From contig JALHRJ010000014.1 in NCBI GenBank assembly GCA_022841475.1, positions 1 through 64,000 on the forward strand: a stretch of 64,000 nt of DNA, written 5' to 3'. The translations under genes were made by a program, and so were the position numbers. Every line of letters begins with the position of its first letter. The stretch's first letter is position 1. The stretch is from Cyclobacteriaceae bacterium (GTDB lineage: Bacteria; Bacteroidota; Bacteroidia; Cytophagales; Cyclobacteriaceae). The notes under the pieces are model-generated. The model did not search any database and was not told the DNA's origin. It saw only the letters and a list, made by a program, of their open reading frames with translations. Positions 9,049 to 18,119 of this stretch are shown one piece after another.

Positions 9049-9672
9049 ATGGAGCAAAACCAGTCCTATCAAAAAGACATCGAATCCATCCGTCAGTTGA
9101 TGGAGCGGTCCGTAAAGTTTCTATCGCTAAGTGGGTTATCTGGAATTTTGGCAGGCGTCTATGCCTTGATAGGGGCTGGGGTTGCCTATTCAATTGTTTA
9201 CAATCCTCAAACTCCCTTTGATTATCATGATCAGGCAGTAAAGGAAGTAATGATCGCTTTAAGACTTCTAATAATTGCTATTTCTGTATTGGTTGTTTCT
9301 GTTCTAACGGGTTATGTGTTGGCATCAAGAAAGGCGAAAAAACTTGGGCTTAAAGTCTGGGATACGACAAGCAAGAGACTTGTCATTAATTTAATTATAC
9401 CATTGCTGACAGGTGGGATATTCATTTTGATTTTATTAGCGAAAGGCCACTATGGCATTGCTGCGCCAGCTTGCTTGATTTTTTATGGCCTCGCGTTAAT
9501 CAATGCCAGTGCAAATCTTTTCGATGAAGTTCGTTATCTTGGTTTTTGCGAAATTGTGTTAGGACTTGTTGCTACGTTAATGCCTGGTTTCGGACTTCTG
9601 TTTTGGGCCATAGGCTTTGGTTTACTTCATATTGTGTATGGAGCCTTGATGTTTAAGAAGTACGATCGATGA
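9049..9672 (+). CDS. Multi-pass membrane protein of the winged-helix/CreD module
   Basis: A 207-residue integral membrane protein with about five hydrophobic segments (roughly residues 24-48, 68-92, 113-136, 137-160 and 165-200). The N-terminal 20 residues are polar and probably cytoplasmic. I do not know its function; it has no enzymatic motif. It is followed by a winged-helix regulator (9756) and CreD (10113) on the same strand, and a palindrome is shared by its promoter and the creD upstream region, so the three genes probably form one regulated unit. The ATG at 9049 follows a near-consensus promoter at very short distance, implying a leader of only about a dozen nucleotides. Confidence 0.8.
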   Translation: MEQNQSYQKDIESIRQLMERSVKFLSLSGLSGILAGVYALIGAGVAYSIVYNPQTPFDYHDQAVKEVMIALRLLIIAISVLVVSVLTGYVLASRKAKKLGLKVWDTTSKRLVINLIIPLLTGGIFILILLAKGHYGIAAPACLIFYGLALINASANLFDEVRYLGFCEIVLGLVATLMPGFGLLFWAIGFGLLHIVYGALMFKKYDR

Positions 9673-9755
9673 AATGGTGTAAAATAAACATCGAACAATG
9701 GCATAATAATGATCTTAGCCATTCCATGTGGCCAAAGACAAGAAATTATTAACAC

Positions 9756-10058
9756 ATGAAAAACCCTTTTGACAACCTCGACAAGGTAATGGAACATCGG
9801 GTACGGCTCCAGATCGTATCGGTGTTAGTTGCCAATGAGTCATATGATTTTAATGCGTTGAAAGAACTTCTGGATGTTACCGATGGCAATCTGGCAACAC
9901 ATTTAAAGGCACTTGAACGCGAGAAATACATTTCCGTCATCAAATCTTTTGTTGAGCGCAAGCCCAACACCCGGTATAAAATCTCCGAACGCGGCCGCAG
10001 TGCTTTCAAAAAACACCTGGACGCGCTTGAAGAATTAATCAAGCAACAGAAAAAGTAA
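9756..10058 (+). CDS. Winged-helix transcriptional regulator (HTH_34-like)
   Basis: A 100-residue DNA-binding protein made almost only of one winged helix. The recognition region is around residues 38-60 (LLDVTDGNLATHLKALERE) and the wing around 60-80 (KPNTRYKISERG), as in the PF13601 / MarR-like family. There is no effector domain or Cys sensor. It sits 83 bp after the membrane protein and 54 bp before creD; family members are often found beside CreD genes in this phylum. It is the natural candidate to bind the AAAGTACTTT palindromes at 9033-9048 and 10088-10097, although this is inference. Confidence 0.9.
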   Translation: MKNPFDNLDKVMEHRVRLQIVSVLVANESYDFNALKELLDVTDGNLATHLKALEREKYISVIKSFVERKPNTRYKISERGRSAFKKHLDALEELIKQQKK

Positions 10059-10087
10059 AAAAAATTTATTAATTCACTTTTAAATAC

Positions 10088-10097
10088 AAAGTACTTT
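10088..10097. promoter_or_regulatory. AAAGTACTTT palindrome upstream of creD
   Basis: A perfect 10-bp palindrome 15 bp before the creD ATG. It is the core of the 16-bp palindrome found before the 9049 gene, and its 13-base context CAAAGTACTTTTA is also present unchanged at 25771-25783. Likely an operator for the regulator encoded at 9756. Confidence 0.5.
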
Positions 10098-10112
10098 TAA
10101 TTATTATAAATT

Positions 10113-11546
10113 ATGGAAACACAAAACCCAAATCTCTTTGAGCGATTCAATCAATGGATCACCGAATCTATCATGGTAAAATTATTTTCTATTGGATTCC
10201 TGATTTTAATCCTGCTCATCCCGGCCTCGTGGATAGAAGATTTAATTCAGGAACGGCAGGGCAGGGCCAACGAAGTAATTCGTGAGGTCTCCGATAAGTG
10301 GTCGGGCACGCAGACTTTATCGGGCCCGGTGCTCATGATACCATTCACCAAAACAGAAAGAACCAAACGCTGGCAGGATGGTAAACAAATTGAAGAGTTA
10401 ACCGAGTCTGTTCACAAGGCTTATTTTTTGCCCGAAGAGTATACCGTGAGCAGCAAAGTAGCGCCTGAAAAATTGCATCGTGGAATTTTTGATGTGGCTG
10501 TGTATGAAACAGACCTTTCTATGAAAGCAACTTATGCAACACCAGATTTCGCAGCCTGGAATATTCCGGACTCTCAGGTCCATTGGAAAGAGGCTGTGTT
10601 GCTCAATGGAATAACGGACTTGCGCGGGATCAGCGAGAATCCTGTAATTCAGGTTGGTGAAAATAAAATTTTGTCAGAACCTTCCAGCGATCTTGGATTG
10701 CTGATTAATCAGCCCATATTTTATCAAAATGAAAATGAATCCGTAACAAGTAAGAATCAATATCAACTTACCAGCGGCATTGTTGCTGCACTTGGCTGGC
10801 TTACACGACCAGAATCTCAGTTTACTGTATCTGTTCAGCTAAGCTTAAAGGGCAGTGAAGGACTTTATTTTGTACCAACAGGCAAATCAACCTTGGTTGA
10901 TGTGACCGGACCTTGGCCTTCTCCTAGTTTTGAGGGCAAGTTATTGCCTGAAGATCGCACGGTCAATGAACAAGAGTTCTCTGCAAAATGGAAAGTGCTT
11001 TCTTTCAACCGACCGTTTGCACAGAAGTGGATAAATGATGATCAGTCTTTGAGTGGCTCAGAGTTTGGTGTTCGGTTGTTGATTCCGGCCGATCAATATC
11101 AAAAGAGTATCCGCACTGCAAAGTATGGAGTTCTGATAATCATTCTTGCTTTCACCGCTTTGTTTCTTGTTGAAATCACAACCAAAATCAGAATTCACCC
11201 CTTTCAATATATTTTGATTGGGGTTGCGCTGATCATTTATTATACTTTGTTATTATCACTGTCAGAACAAGTTGGGTATAATATAGCCTATGGTATATCA
11301 TCAATCGCAACCATTTTTTTGGTGAGTTTCTATGCTTCCAGTTTTTTAAAGAAGAAATCAATTCTCTTTTTGTTTACGACTTTAATGACTTTTTTCTACG
11401 CATTCATATTCGTCATCATCCAAGCTCAGGACTACTCGTTACTGATTGGTAGTATTGGGTTATTTATAATTATTGGATTGCTCATGTACTTCTCCCGAAA
11501 CATAAAATGGTATGGCGATAGAGTTGGGAATGCCATTGAGAGTTAA
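10113..11546 (+). CDS. creD: CreD family inner-membrane protein
   Basis: A 477-residue CreD-like protein. One transmembrane helix near residues 22-42 is followed by a large extracytoplasmic domain (about 45-330) containing the family's WSGTQTLSGPVLMIPF block, and then five or six C-terminal helices (about 340-470). The family is named for E. coli CreD, an envelope protein linked to beta-lactam and colicin phenotypes; its biochemical role is not settled. It lies directly behind the winged-helix regulator, with a palindrome just before its start. A strong terminator follows 20 bp after the stop codon. Confidence 0.93.
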   Translation: METQNPNLFERFNQWITESIMVKLFSIGFLILILLIPASWIEDLIQERQGRANEVIREVSDKWSGTQTLSGPVLMIPFTKTERTKRWQDGKQIEELTESVHKAYFLPEEYTVSSKVAPEKLHRGIFDVAVYETDLSMKATYATPDFAAWNIPDSQVHWKEAVLLNGITDLRGISENPVIQVGENKILSEPSSDLGLLINQPIFYQNENESVTSKNQYQLTSGIVAALGWLTRPESQFTVSVQLSLKGSEGLYFVPTGKSTLVDVTGPWPSPSFEGKLLPEDRTVNEQEFSAKWKVLSFNRPFAQKWINDDQSLSGSEFGVRLLIPADQYQKSIRTAKYGVLIIILAFTALFLVEITTKIRIHPFQYILIGVALIIYYTLLLSLSEQVGYNIAYGISSIATIFLVSFYASSFLKKKSILFLFTTLMTFFYAFIFVIIQAQDYSLLIGSIGLFIIIGLLMYFSRNIKWYGDRVGNAIES

Positions 11547-11566
11547 GCAGATTTGAAATAAGTTGG

Positions 11567-11594
11567 AAAAAGGCTCCATGCTTGGAGCCTTTTT
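11567..11594 (+). terminator. Rho-independent terminator after creD
   Basis: The stem AAAAAGGCTCC / GGAGCCTTTTT with a 6-nt loop ends in a T-run. It begins 20 bp after the creD stop and ends shortly before the next ATG, so it separates the creD unit from the glycosidase. Confidence 0.85.
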
Positions 11595-11609
11595 CATTAA
11601 CTTTCTCTC

Positions 11610-13958
11610 ATGATGAAATATATAATTCTCATTTTCCTGCCAATCCTTAGTCTGGGACAACATCTTGTAACTCCATCCGAACGCTTTGTCAAGCATCGTT
11701 GGGAAGCACGCTGGGTTGGTCCCAAAGAAAAAGCAAATCAATATGGCGTCTATCATTTCAGGAAGTCATTTATATTAAAGACAAAACCACATCAGTTTAT
11801 TATTCATCTTTCTGCTGATAACCGGTATCGGCTTTTTGTAAATGGTAGTTATGTTACTGATGGTCCACAAATCAGTGATGCGCGCCATTGGCGATTTGAA
11901 TCGCTCGATATTGCGCCTTTGTTGAAACAGGGAGAGAACCTGCTCGCAGTACAGGTAGTTAATTTTGCGGAGGAAGCTCCAGTCTACATGATGGGTAAAC
12001 GCACAGCTATGATCATGCAAGGCGATGATTCACTTACGTCAATAGTAAATACAAATCAGACCTGGAAGTATCGCACAGATAATTCGGTTGCTCCATTACT
12101 TTTTAAACCGGGTGACCCGAATCTCTTTTATCAATACTATGCAGCGGGCCCGCTTGAAAAAGTGGATGCCGCTAAATTTCCGTGGGGCTGGGAACAACCA
12201 ACTTATAGTGATGCAAGCTGGACTCCTGTTCAACCTTCTGAAACAGGCGCTCCGTTTGGAGTTGTGGGGTATGGTGATGCCACTTGGGAACTGGTACCAC
12301 GTTCAATCCCTCTTATGGAACGAACGTATCAAAAAAGTGGACTGATTCGTAGAAGTTCTGGATTGGCGCAACCAGTGAGCGGACTTCCCATTACAATTCC
12401 TGCACGGACAACAGTTTCAATTTTAGTTGATCAACAGGTTCTTACCTCCGCCTTTCCGGAATTGATTACTTCTGGAGGAAAGGATGGTCAAATTAAGGTT
12501 ACCTATGCTGAAGCGCTTTTTGAAGACATAAAGAAGAAGGGCCATCGCGATTCTATTCAGGGTAAATCCATTCATGGGGTTTATGATATTTTTTTACCGG
12601 ATGGTAACAAGAATCGCAATTTTACCACACTCACGTATCGTACTTTCCGATATGTGCAATTGGACATTACCACAGGAAGTGAACCGTTGACAGTCGAAAA
12701 ATTCGGAAGTTGGTTTACCGGCTATCCTTTCGAAAAGAAAGGAACCTTTGCATCCAATGATAAAGACTTATCAAAAATCTTTGACATTGGTTGGCATACC
12801 GCACGACTTTGCGCCTATGAAACCTACATGGATTGTCCTTACTGGGAACGTTTACAATATGTTGGCGACACGCGTATTCAGGCTTTGGTTTCCTATTATG
12901 TTTCGGGTGATGATCGACTTGCAAAAAATGCCCTCGAGCAATTTGAAAGCTCACTTACCTACGATGGCCTGACTTATAGTCGCTACCCTTCTTCGTTGCC
13001 ACAATACATTCCAAACTATTCGCTGGTGTGGGTAACTATGGTGCATGATTATTTTATGTATCGCAATGATCCGGAGTTTGTGAAAAGTTTCTTACCCGGC
13101 ATGCAACGCGTATTGGATCACTTTGAGCAATACATGTCCCCCGATAATATGATGCGTGAGCAACCGTATTGGGATTTTCTGGATCATACTTTCCCAACAC
13201 ATAAAATCGTGGACGAAAGTTTTTTTAAACAACTTACTACAAACTCTCTTTTCTATGCCTACACGCTGAGTCTGGCTTCTGAAATGTTCGGATATTACAA
13301 TCAACCACAACTTGCTCAGAAATATTCAGTCCGGAGTCAACAATTAAAAGCAGGCGTTAAAAAGCAGTGTTGGGATGCCAACAGGCAACTATATGCAGAT
13401 ACGCCTGATAAAAAGCATTTCAGTATGCATAGTAATATTCTTGCTGTGTTATGTGGCATGGTGCCGAAGGAAGAACAACAAAAATTTATGAAACGGATTG
13501 TTGAAGATAAAAATCTTACTAAAACAACACTTTATTTTGATTTCTATCTTGGTCGTGCGATGAATCAAACACAAGCCGGGGATTTGTATTTTACCTTATT
13601 GAATCAATGGAAAGAATTGCTGAACGTGGGTCTAACAACATTCCCGGAAGGAGTAGACCGCAGCGAATGTCATGCATGGAGTGCGAGTCCGGATTTTGAA
13701 ATGCTGGCCACCTTTGCAGGGATACAACCACAAACTCCGGGTTTTAAAAAAGTACTTATTCGTCCCCTCTTGCAAAAATTGGAAACTGTTACCGGAAGTA
13801 TTCCGCATTGGGCGGGAGAACTAGCAGTTGATTTCAAGAAAAATGGAAATCAGCTAACCGGAACAGTTACGTTGCCATTGTCCATCACGGGTAGATTGGA
13901 GTGGAACGGAAAAGTAATTGAATTAAAATCCGGGGAAAATAGGATATTAATAGATTAA
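11610..13958 (+). CDS. GH78-like alpha-L-rhamnosidase family glycosidase
   Basis: A 782-residue secreted glycosidase. A signal peptide covers about residues 1-17 (ends LSLGQ). Beta-sandwich modules (about 25-380) contain the jelly-roll block FRKSFILKTKP...LSADNRYRLFVNG typical of the family. An (alpha/alpha)6 barrel follows (about 385-690), with DCPYWERLQYVGDTR in the place of the catalytic acidic loop of GH78, then a small C-terminal beta domain. Substrate likely a rhamnose-containing or related polysaccharide, exported to the periplasm or surface. No SusC/SusD pair or other glycan genes are adjacent, so it is not in a visible polysaccharide locus. The ATG at 11613 is an equally good start. 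Confidence 0.85.
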   Translation: MMKYIILIFLPILSLGQHLVTPSERFVKHRWEARWVGPKEKANQYGVYHFRKSFILKTKPHQFIIHLSADNRYRLFVNGSYVTDGPQISDARHWRFESLDIAPLLKQGENLLAVQVVNFAEEAPVYMMGKRTAMIMQGDDSLTSIVNTNQTWKYRTDNSVAPLLFKPGDPNLFYQYYAAGPLEKVDAAKFPWGWEQPTYSDASWTPVQPSETGAPFGVVGYGDATWELVPRSIPLMERTYQKSGLIRRSSGLAQPVSGLPITIPARTTVSILVDQQVLTSAFPELITSGGKDGQIKVTYAEALFEDIKKKGHRDSIQGKSIHGVYDIFLPDGNKNRNFTTLTYRTFRYVQLDITTGSEPLTVEKFGSWFTGYPFEKKGTFASNDKDLSKIFDIGWHTARLCAYETYMDCPYWERLQYVGDTRIQALVSYYVSGDDRLAKNALEQFESSLTYDGLTYSRYPSSLPQYIPNYSLVWVTMVHDYFMYRNDPEFVKSFLPGMQRVLDHFEQYMSPDNMMREQPYWDFLDHTFPTHKIVDESFFKQLTTNSLFYAYTLSLASEMFGYYNQPQLAQKYSVRSQQLKAGVKKQCWDANRQLYADTPDKKHFSMHSNILAVLCGMVPKEEQQKFMKRIVEDKNLTKTTLYFDFYLGRAMNQTQAGDLYFTLLNQWKELLNVGLTTFPEGVDRSECHAWSASPDFEMLATFAGIQPQTPGFKKVLIRPLLQKLETVTGSIPHWAGELAVDFKKNGNQLTGTVTLPLSITGRLEWNGKVIELKSGENRILID

Positions 13959-14007
13959 AAAAAGGATAGTTAGTTGATTTGTCTTTATCAACCATAGTTT
14001 AGATATG

Positions 14008-14496
14008 TCACTCGTTTAAAATTTCTTTTAACTCATACTCTCTTAATTTGGCTGAATCAAGCGTTGGATATCGCTCTATTATTATCTCGCCCGCATTTTG
14101 CGTCATGATTGTCAAGCAGTAATATTTTTTTTTGTCTTGTTTAATACTTACTGCATCGGGGCCGCTCATTGAGTAAAATTTTACGTAAAGCTTAAGCCAG
14201 CTGATGAGATAATATGTTGAAAATTCGGTTTGGTTCTTTATCTCAAGTACTTGTTGGATAGGGGAGAAAAAGAACACTAAAAGGAGAATTAAATAAATTA
14301 CAATTGGCCAGAATGTAATTTCAGTACGGCTTTCTATTTTTTCAGTAAACTGATAAAGAAAAACAGCTGTTCCGACAACGATAACTAGACCGAGCACGAT
14401 GCTTTTAATTCTGCTGGTATGTAAAATGTTGTAGTTCCAGGTTCTTTTCATGATTGTACCCAAACTGCGTTTCGCTATTACAAAATAGCTACTCAC
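14008..14496 (-). CDS. Hypothetical protein with two transmembrane helices
   Basis: A 162-residue protein with two hydrophobic helices close together (about residues 32-50 and 62-82) and a C-terminal soluble half of beta-strand character (VSIKQDKKKYYCLTIMTQ), reminiscent of bacterial PH-like domains but not assignable. The GTG at 14496 overlaps the pruA stop as GTGA, which suggests translational coupling; an ATG at 14451 (MKRTWNYN) is an alternative start. It is the last gene of the pruA transcript and has no known role. Confidence 0.65.
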   Translation of the reverse strand: MSSYFVIAKRSLGTIMKRTWNYNILHTSRIKSIVLGLVIVVGTAVFLYQFTEKIESRTEITFWPIVIYLILLLVFFFSPIQQVLEIKNQTEFSTYYLISWLKLYVKFYSMSGPDAVSIKQDKKKYYCLTIMTQNAGEIIIERYPTLDSAKLREYELKEILNE

Positions 14497-16124
14497 TCCT
14501 TATCCAAAAACGGATATCGATAATCTGTTGGCGTAACAAACGTTTCCTTGATTGTTCGCATGGATACCCAACGCAACAAATTAACTTTTGCACCGGCCTT
14601 ATCATTGGTGCCCGATCCTCTGGCTCCACCAAAGGGTTGTTGTCCTACAACAGCTCCGGTTGGCTTATCGTTGATATAAAAATTTCCAGCCGAGTTCACA
14701 AGTTTTTTAGTTGCCATCTCGACCGCATACCGATCTTTTGCCATGATGGAACCTGTTAATGCATAAGGCGATGTGCTATCCACAAGTTCAAGGGTTTGTT
14801 CAAAATTCTCTGCATGATAAACGTAGATTGTCATCACAGGTCCAAAAATTTCTTCACACATCGTAAGCGAGGAAGCATCTTTGGTTACAATAACTGTTGG
14901 CTCTACGAAATACCCTTTTGTTTTATCGTATTTACCTCCGGCAATGATTTCGTTCATTGGATTTTGGCGGGCTTTTTCAATATAGCCAGTAATAGAGTTG
15001 AATGCTTTTTCGTCAATAACGGCATTAATAAAGTTTCCAAAATCTTCGGTCGGTCCCATCTTGAAGCTTTTCAGATCTTCAATCAGGTATTTTTTTACAT
15101 CGTCCCAAAGATTAGATGGAATATAGCAACGAGAAGCAGCTGAACATTTCTGACCCTGATATTCAAAGGCACCGCGCGCAATGGCAGTTGATACCTCTTT
15201 TGCATTCGCGCTTTCATGCACCATAATAAAATCTTTGCCCCCTGTTTCCCCAACAATGCGTGGATAAGAACGATACTTATGAATGTTATTTCCAATCGTC
15301 TTCCAGATGTTTTGAAACACACCGGTGCTTCCTGTAAAATGAATGCCGGCAAAATCGCGATGATTAAAGATTACTTCGCCTGCATCTGGCCCGCTTACAT
15401 ATACGAGATTGATAACCCCATCCGGCAGACCGGCTTCCTTAAGCACCTGCATGATTACATGGGCTGCATAGATTTGTGTATTGGCAGGTTTCCAAACTAC
15501 TGTGTTGCCCATCAACGCGGCACTGGTGGGTAAGTTACCCGCAATGGCCGTGAAGTTGAAAGGTGTTAATGCGAACACAAAACCTTCGAGTGGTCTGTAC
15601 TCCAACCGATTCCAAACACCCGGTGATGATTCTGGTTGATCGCGATAGATCTCACCCATGAAATGAACATTGAAGCGCAAAAAGTCAATGAGCTCGCAGG
15701 CAGCATCGATTTCTGCCTGAAATGCATTCTTGGATTGGCCAAGCATAGTGGCTGCATTGATTTTGTAACGGTAAGGACCCGCAAGCAAGTCAGCGGCTTT
15801 TAAAAATATGCTTGCTCTATTTTCCCAACTTAAGCCCGACCAAAGTTCTTTTGCTGCCAGTGCAGCATTCACCGCTTGCTCTACATGACCTTTATCTCCT
15901 TCATGAAAATAACCTAGTATATGTTGATGATCATGAGGTGGAGACAGGGGTTTCTTTTTGTCTGAACGAACTTCTTCGGCTCCAATGTACATCGGTATAT
16001 CTAATACGGTTGCACGGGCTTCGGCCAACGCCTTTTTTAAGGTAGTGCGCTCTTTGCTACCAGGCGCGTAGGATAAAACAGGTTCGTTTTTTGGAACTGG
16101 GATGTGAAAGAAACCGGTTGACAT
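14493..16124 (-). CDS. pruA: L-glutamate gamma-semialdehyde dehydrogenase (P5C dehydrogenase)
   Basis: A 543-residue monofunctional enzyme of the second step of proline breakdown, oxidising glutamate-gamma-semialdehyde (from 1-pyrroline-5-carboxylate) to glutamate with NAD+. Catalytic Cys327 lies in YQGQKCSAASR and Glu293 in GETGGKDF; the HFTGST nucleotide-binding turn and the C-terminal QQPFGGARGSGTNDKAG are clear. Length and the extended N-terminus match the stand-alone PruA of Bacteroidota rather than the long fused PutA. No proline dehydrogenase gene is in the window. Confidence 0.95.
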   Translation of the reverse strand: MSTGFFHIPVPKNEPVLSYAPGSKERTTLKKALAEARATVLDIPMYIGAEEVRSDKKKPLSPPHDHQHILGYFHEGDKGHVEQAVNAALAAKELWSGLSWENRASIFLKAADLLAGPYRYKINAATMLGQSKNAFQAEIDAACELIDFLRFNVHFMGEIYRDQPESSPGVWNRLEYRPLEGFVFALTPFNFTAIAGNLPTSAALMGNTVVWKPANTQIYAAHVIMQVLKEAGLPDGVINLVYVSGPDAGEVIFNHRDFAGIHFTGSTGVFQNIWKTIGNNIHKYRSYPRIVGETGGKDFIMVHESANAKEVSTAIARGAFEYQGQKCSAASRCYIPSNLWDDVKKYLIEDLKSFKMGPTEDFGNFINAVIDEKAFNSITGYIEKARQNPMNEIIAGGKYDKTKGYFVEPTVIVTKDASSLTMCEEIFGPVMTIYVYHAENFEQTLELVDSTSPYALTGSIMAKDRYAVEMATKKLVNSAGNFYINDKPTGAVVGQQPFGGARGSGTNDKAGAKVNLLRWVSMRTIKETFVTPTDYRYPFLDKE

Positions 16125-16245
16125 ACTGTTATAGTTTTAGTCTGAGTGATTTTAATTGATTGTCGGTCTAAACAAAGATTTAGACAGACTTAAACTTGAT
16201 TTATTTTATTTTGTAACCACAAATTTACCGGATAAAGCCGGGCTT

Positions 16246-16938
16246 TTAAAGAATATCCTTTAACTCTTTCAGGTCATGAATTTCGAATCGGGTTTGTTCT
16301 TTGTGAGGGATTTTGTTCGGGTTGTAAAACACAGTGTCTAAGGAAGCATTTCTTGCCCCGCCAATATCTGTAAGCAAGTTATCACCAATCATCAGTGTTT
16401 CATGCGACTCAAAACCGCTTTCTGCCATTGCAAATTCAAAAATTTCTTTGGCAGGCTTTTTATGTCCGGCCCGGGCGGAAGTAACGATACTTTTAAAATA
16501 GGGTGTGATGCCTGATGAATCCAGTTTGGTAGATTGAATTTCATCAAACCCGTTGGTCACAATTGTCATTGGATATCGCGGATGCAAGTAGTCAAGGATC
16601 TCAATGGCATTCGGCATAAGCGCACTTTTTTTTGGCGATTTATCTACATACTCATCTGATAGCTTCAGCGACAAATCATAATTATCAATTCCCATTTCTA
16701 ACATTATTTTGTGAAAGCGTTCGTACCGGATAACATCCCGATCGATTTGTCCAGTGTCATACAGTGTCCACAAATGAGTATTAACGGTAACAAAGGTTTT
16801 TAAAAAAACATGGATAGAATGTACCCCGACTTCAATAAGCTTATGCTCATGGAAGAGTTCTTGTAAAGTTTCGGTAGAATTGGTTTCGTAATCCCACAAG
16901 GTATGATCAAGATCAAAAAGAATAGAGCGGTATTTCAT
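16246..16938 (-). CDS. YjjG-like HAD nucleotidase
   Basis: A 230-residue HAD phosphatase. Motif I is FDLDHTLWDY with nucleophile Asp9 and Asp11, motif II is IVTNGFD, motif III Lys lies in HKKPAKEIF, and motif IV is MIGDNLLTDIGGA. The mainly helical cap between motifs I and II and the overall length fit the YjjG class, which removes phosphate from non-canonical pyrimidine nucleotides. Its start overlaps the stop of the upstream ArsR-type gene as ATGA, so the two are translationally coupled. Confidence 0.88.
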   Translation of the reverse strand: MKYRSILFDLDHTLWDYETNSTETLQELFHEHKLIEVGVHSIHVFLKTFVTVNTHLWTLYDTGQIDRDVIRYERFHKIMLEMGIDNYDLSLKLSDEYVDKSPKKSALMPNAIEILDYLHPRYPMTIVTNGFDEIQSTKLDSSGITPYFKSIVTSARAGHKKPAKEIFEFAMAESGFESHETLMIGDNLLTDIGGARNASLDTVFYNPNKIPHKEQTRFEIHDLKELKDIL

Positions 16939-17324
16939 GAAAATTGAGTGGTCGGCTTGATTTGAAGTTTATTGAGGGATAATTCCCGATTGCTGTAAAG
17001 TGTTTGAAAAAGTTGCTGATCCTTTTGAAGCACCGGATCCCTGCTCAGAAATTGAAATATCTGGCGTGTAATGTCAAAAACTTCGTCTTTAAGTTGATAA
17101 AATACCCATTGGTTAATTTTTCTTGAAGTAAGGATACCTGAGTTTTTGAGATACAACAGGTGTCGCGAAGTTTTGGTTTGAGTAAATTCAAGAATATGTT
17201 CCAGGTCGGTAATGCACATTTCTCCGTTGGTTAAAATCAGATTTAAAATGCGCAACCGGGAAGTATCGGAGCAAGCCAAAAATATCTGGGCACCTAAATC
17301 AATATTAAAGTGTTTTAATCGCAT
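16935..17324 (-). CDS. ArsR-type winged-helix regulator
   Basis: A 129-residue regulator with the ArsR fold: helix-turn-helix in ITDLEHILEFTQTKTSRHLLYLKNSGIL (about residues 48-75) and the wing SRKINQWVFYQL after it. The metal-binding ELCVCDL loop of classical ArsR is replaced by GEMCITDLE with a single Cys, so metal sensing is doubtful. It is the first gene of a two-gene unit with the HAD nucleotidase (4-bp ATGA overlap). Confidence 0.88.
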   Translation of the reverse strand: MRLKHFNIDLGAQIFLACSDTSRLRILNLILTNGEMCITDLEHILEFTQTKTSRHLLYLKNSGILTSRKINQWVFYQLKDEVFDITRQIFQFLSRDPVLQKDQQLFQTLYSNRELSLNKLQIKPTTQFS

Positions 17325-17423
17325 CAGGAACCTGTAAAAATGCCGTCTTTTACCGTTGCGAAGATAGCAAAAACCATTGGTGGAGGAAGCCGGTTTTCAT
17401 TAGGGTTGAATCACCTGAATCTT

Positions 17424-17431
17424 TATCTTTG
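17424..17431 (+). promoter_or_regulatory. Possible promoter element TATCTTTG
   Basis: An exact match to TAnnTTTG lies 18 bp before the GTG of the 17450 gene. A TTG is present upstream (17406-17408) but with a spacer of only 15 bp, so the -33 element is uncertain. Confidence 0.4.
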
Positions 17432-17449
17432 AAAATTAACGATTGAAAT

Positions 17450-18067
17450 GTGAAGAAATCAATTGGCTTTATACTGTGTGTGGGACTTTTGTTGATGTGC
17501 ACGGCCATGACATCAATGGCTCAAAGCAAACGGAGGATTATACAGCTTTCCGGTTTTGTGAGTGATAGCGTAAATGTGCTTCCCGGAGTACACGTGTATG
17601 TTCCAAAAGCTGGCCGGGGTACGAGTACTAGTCCAGCAGGTTTTTTTTCGATGCCTGTGCTGGAGGGTGATAGTGTTGTCGTCAGCTCAATAGGTTATCA
17701 CCGGCAGCATTATATAGTGCCACGCGGTGCTAATGATAACCTTACTATTATTGTCGAAATGGTCTCCGATGTTACGTATTTAAAGGAGGTACAGATCATG
17801 CCGTTCCCCACGGAAGAAGTATTTAAGGAAGCTGTGCTCGCACTAAATATTCCTATGGACAATGGTATTGATCAACGAAATCTAAATGCGGAATTAATTG
17901 CCTTGATGATAAAAACAACTCCCATGGACGGTGCGGCCAATTATAAATATTATATGGATCAATGGTCTACGTCTGCAGTTGATAAATTTCAACCACGCAC
18001 CAATCCGTTCTTAAATCCATTCAATTGGGCCAAATTTATCCGCGATTTGAAACAGAATAAAAAGTAG
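17450..18067 (+). CDS. Secreted CarboxypepD_reg-like protein
   Basis: A 205-residue exported protein. A signal peptide covers residues 1-25 (ends SMAQ). Residues about 30-105 form one carboxypeptidase-regulatory-like beta-sandwich (LSGFVSDSVNVLPGVHVYV ... GFFSMPVLEGDSVVVSSIGY), the domain also found at the front of SusC/TonB receptors. No TonB plug or barrel follows; the C-terminal half is helical and contains PRTNPFLNPFNWAKFIR. Translation starts at GTG; the overlapping ATG two bases upstream is out of frame. Function unknown; it is a widespread type of envelope protein in this phylum. Confidence 0.82.
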   Translation: MKKSIGFILCVGLLLMCTAMTSMAQSKRRIIQLSGFVSDSVNVLPGVHVYVPKAGRGTSTSPAGFFSMPVLEGDSVVVSSIGYHRQHYIVPRGANDNLTIIVEMVSDVTYLKEVQIMPFPTEEVFKEAVLALNIPMDNGIDQRNLNAELIALMIKTTPMDGAANYKYYMDQWSTSAVDKFQPRTNPFLNPFNWAKFIRDLKQNKK

Positions 18068-18119
18068 GAGCAATAGGGCACGTTAGATGCCTGAATTTAC
18101 TATTATTGCAACCTCAAAA

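Noticed and set aside
11610-13958. A polysaccharide utilisation locus around the GH78-like gene
   Set aside because: No SusC/SusD pair, further glycosidases or ECF sigma/anti-sigma genes are adjacent.
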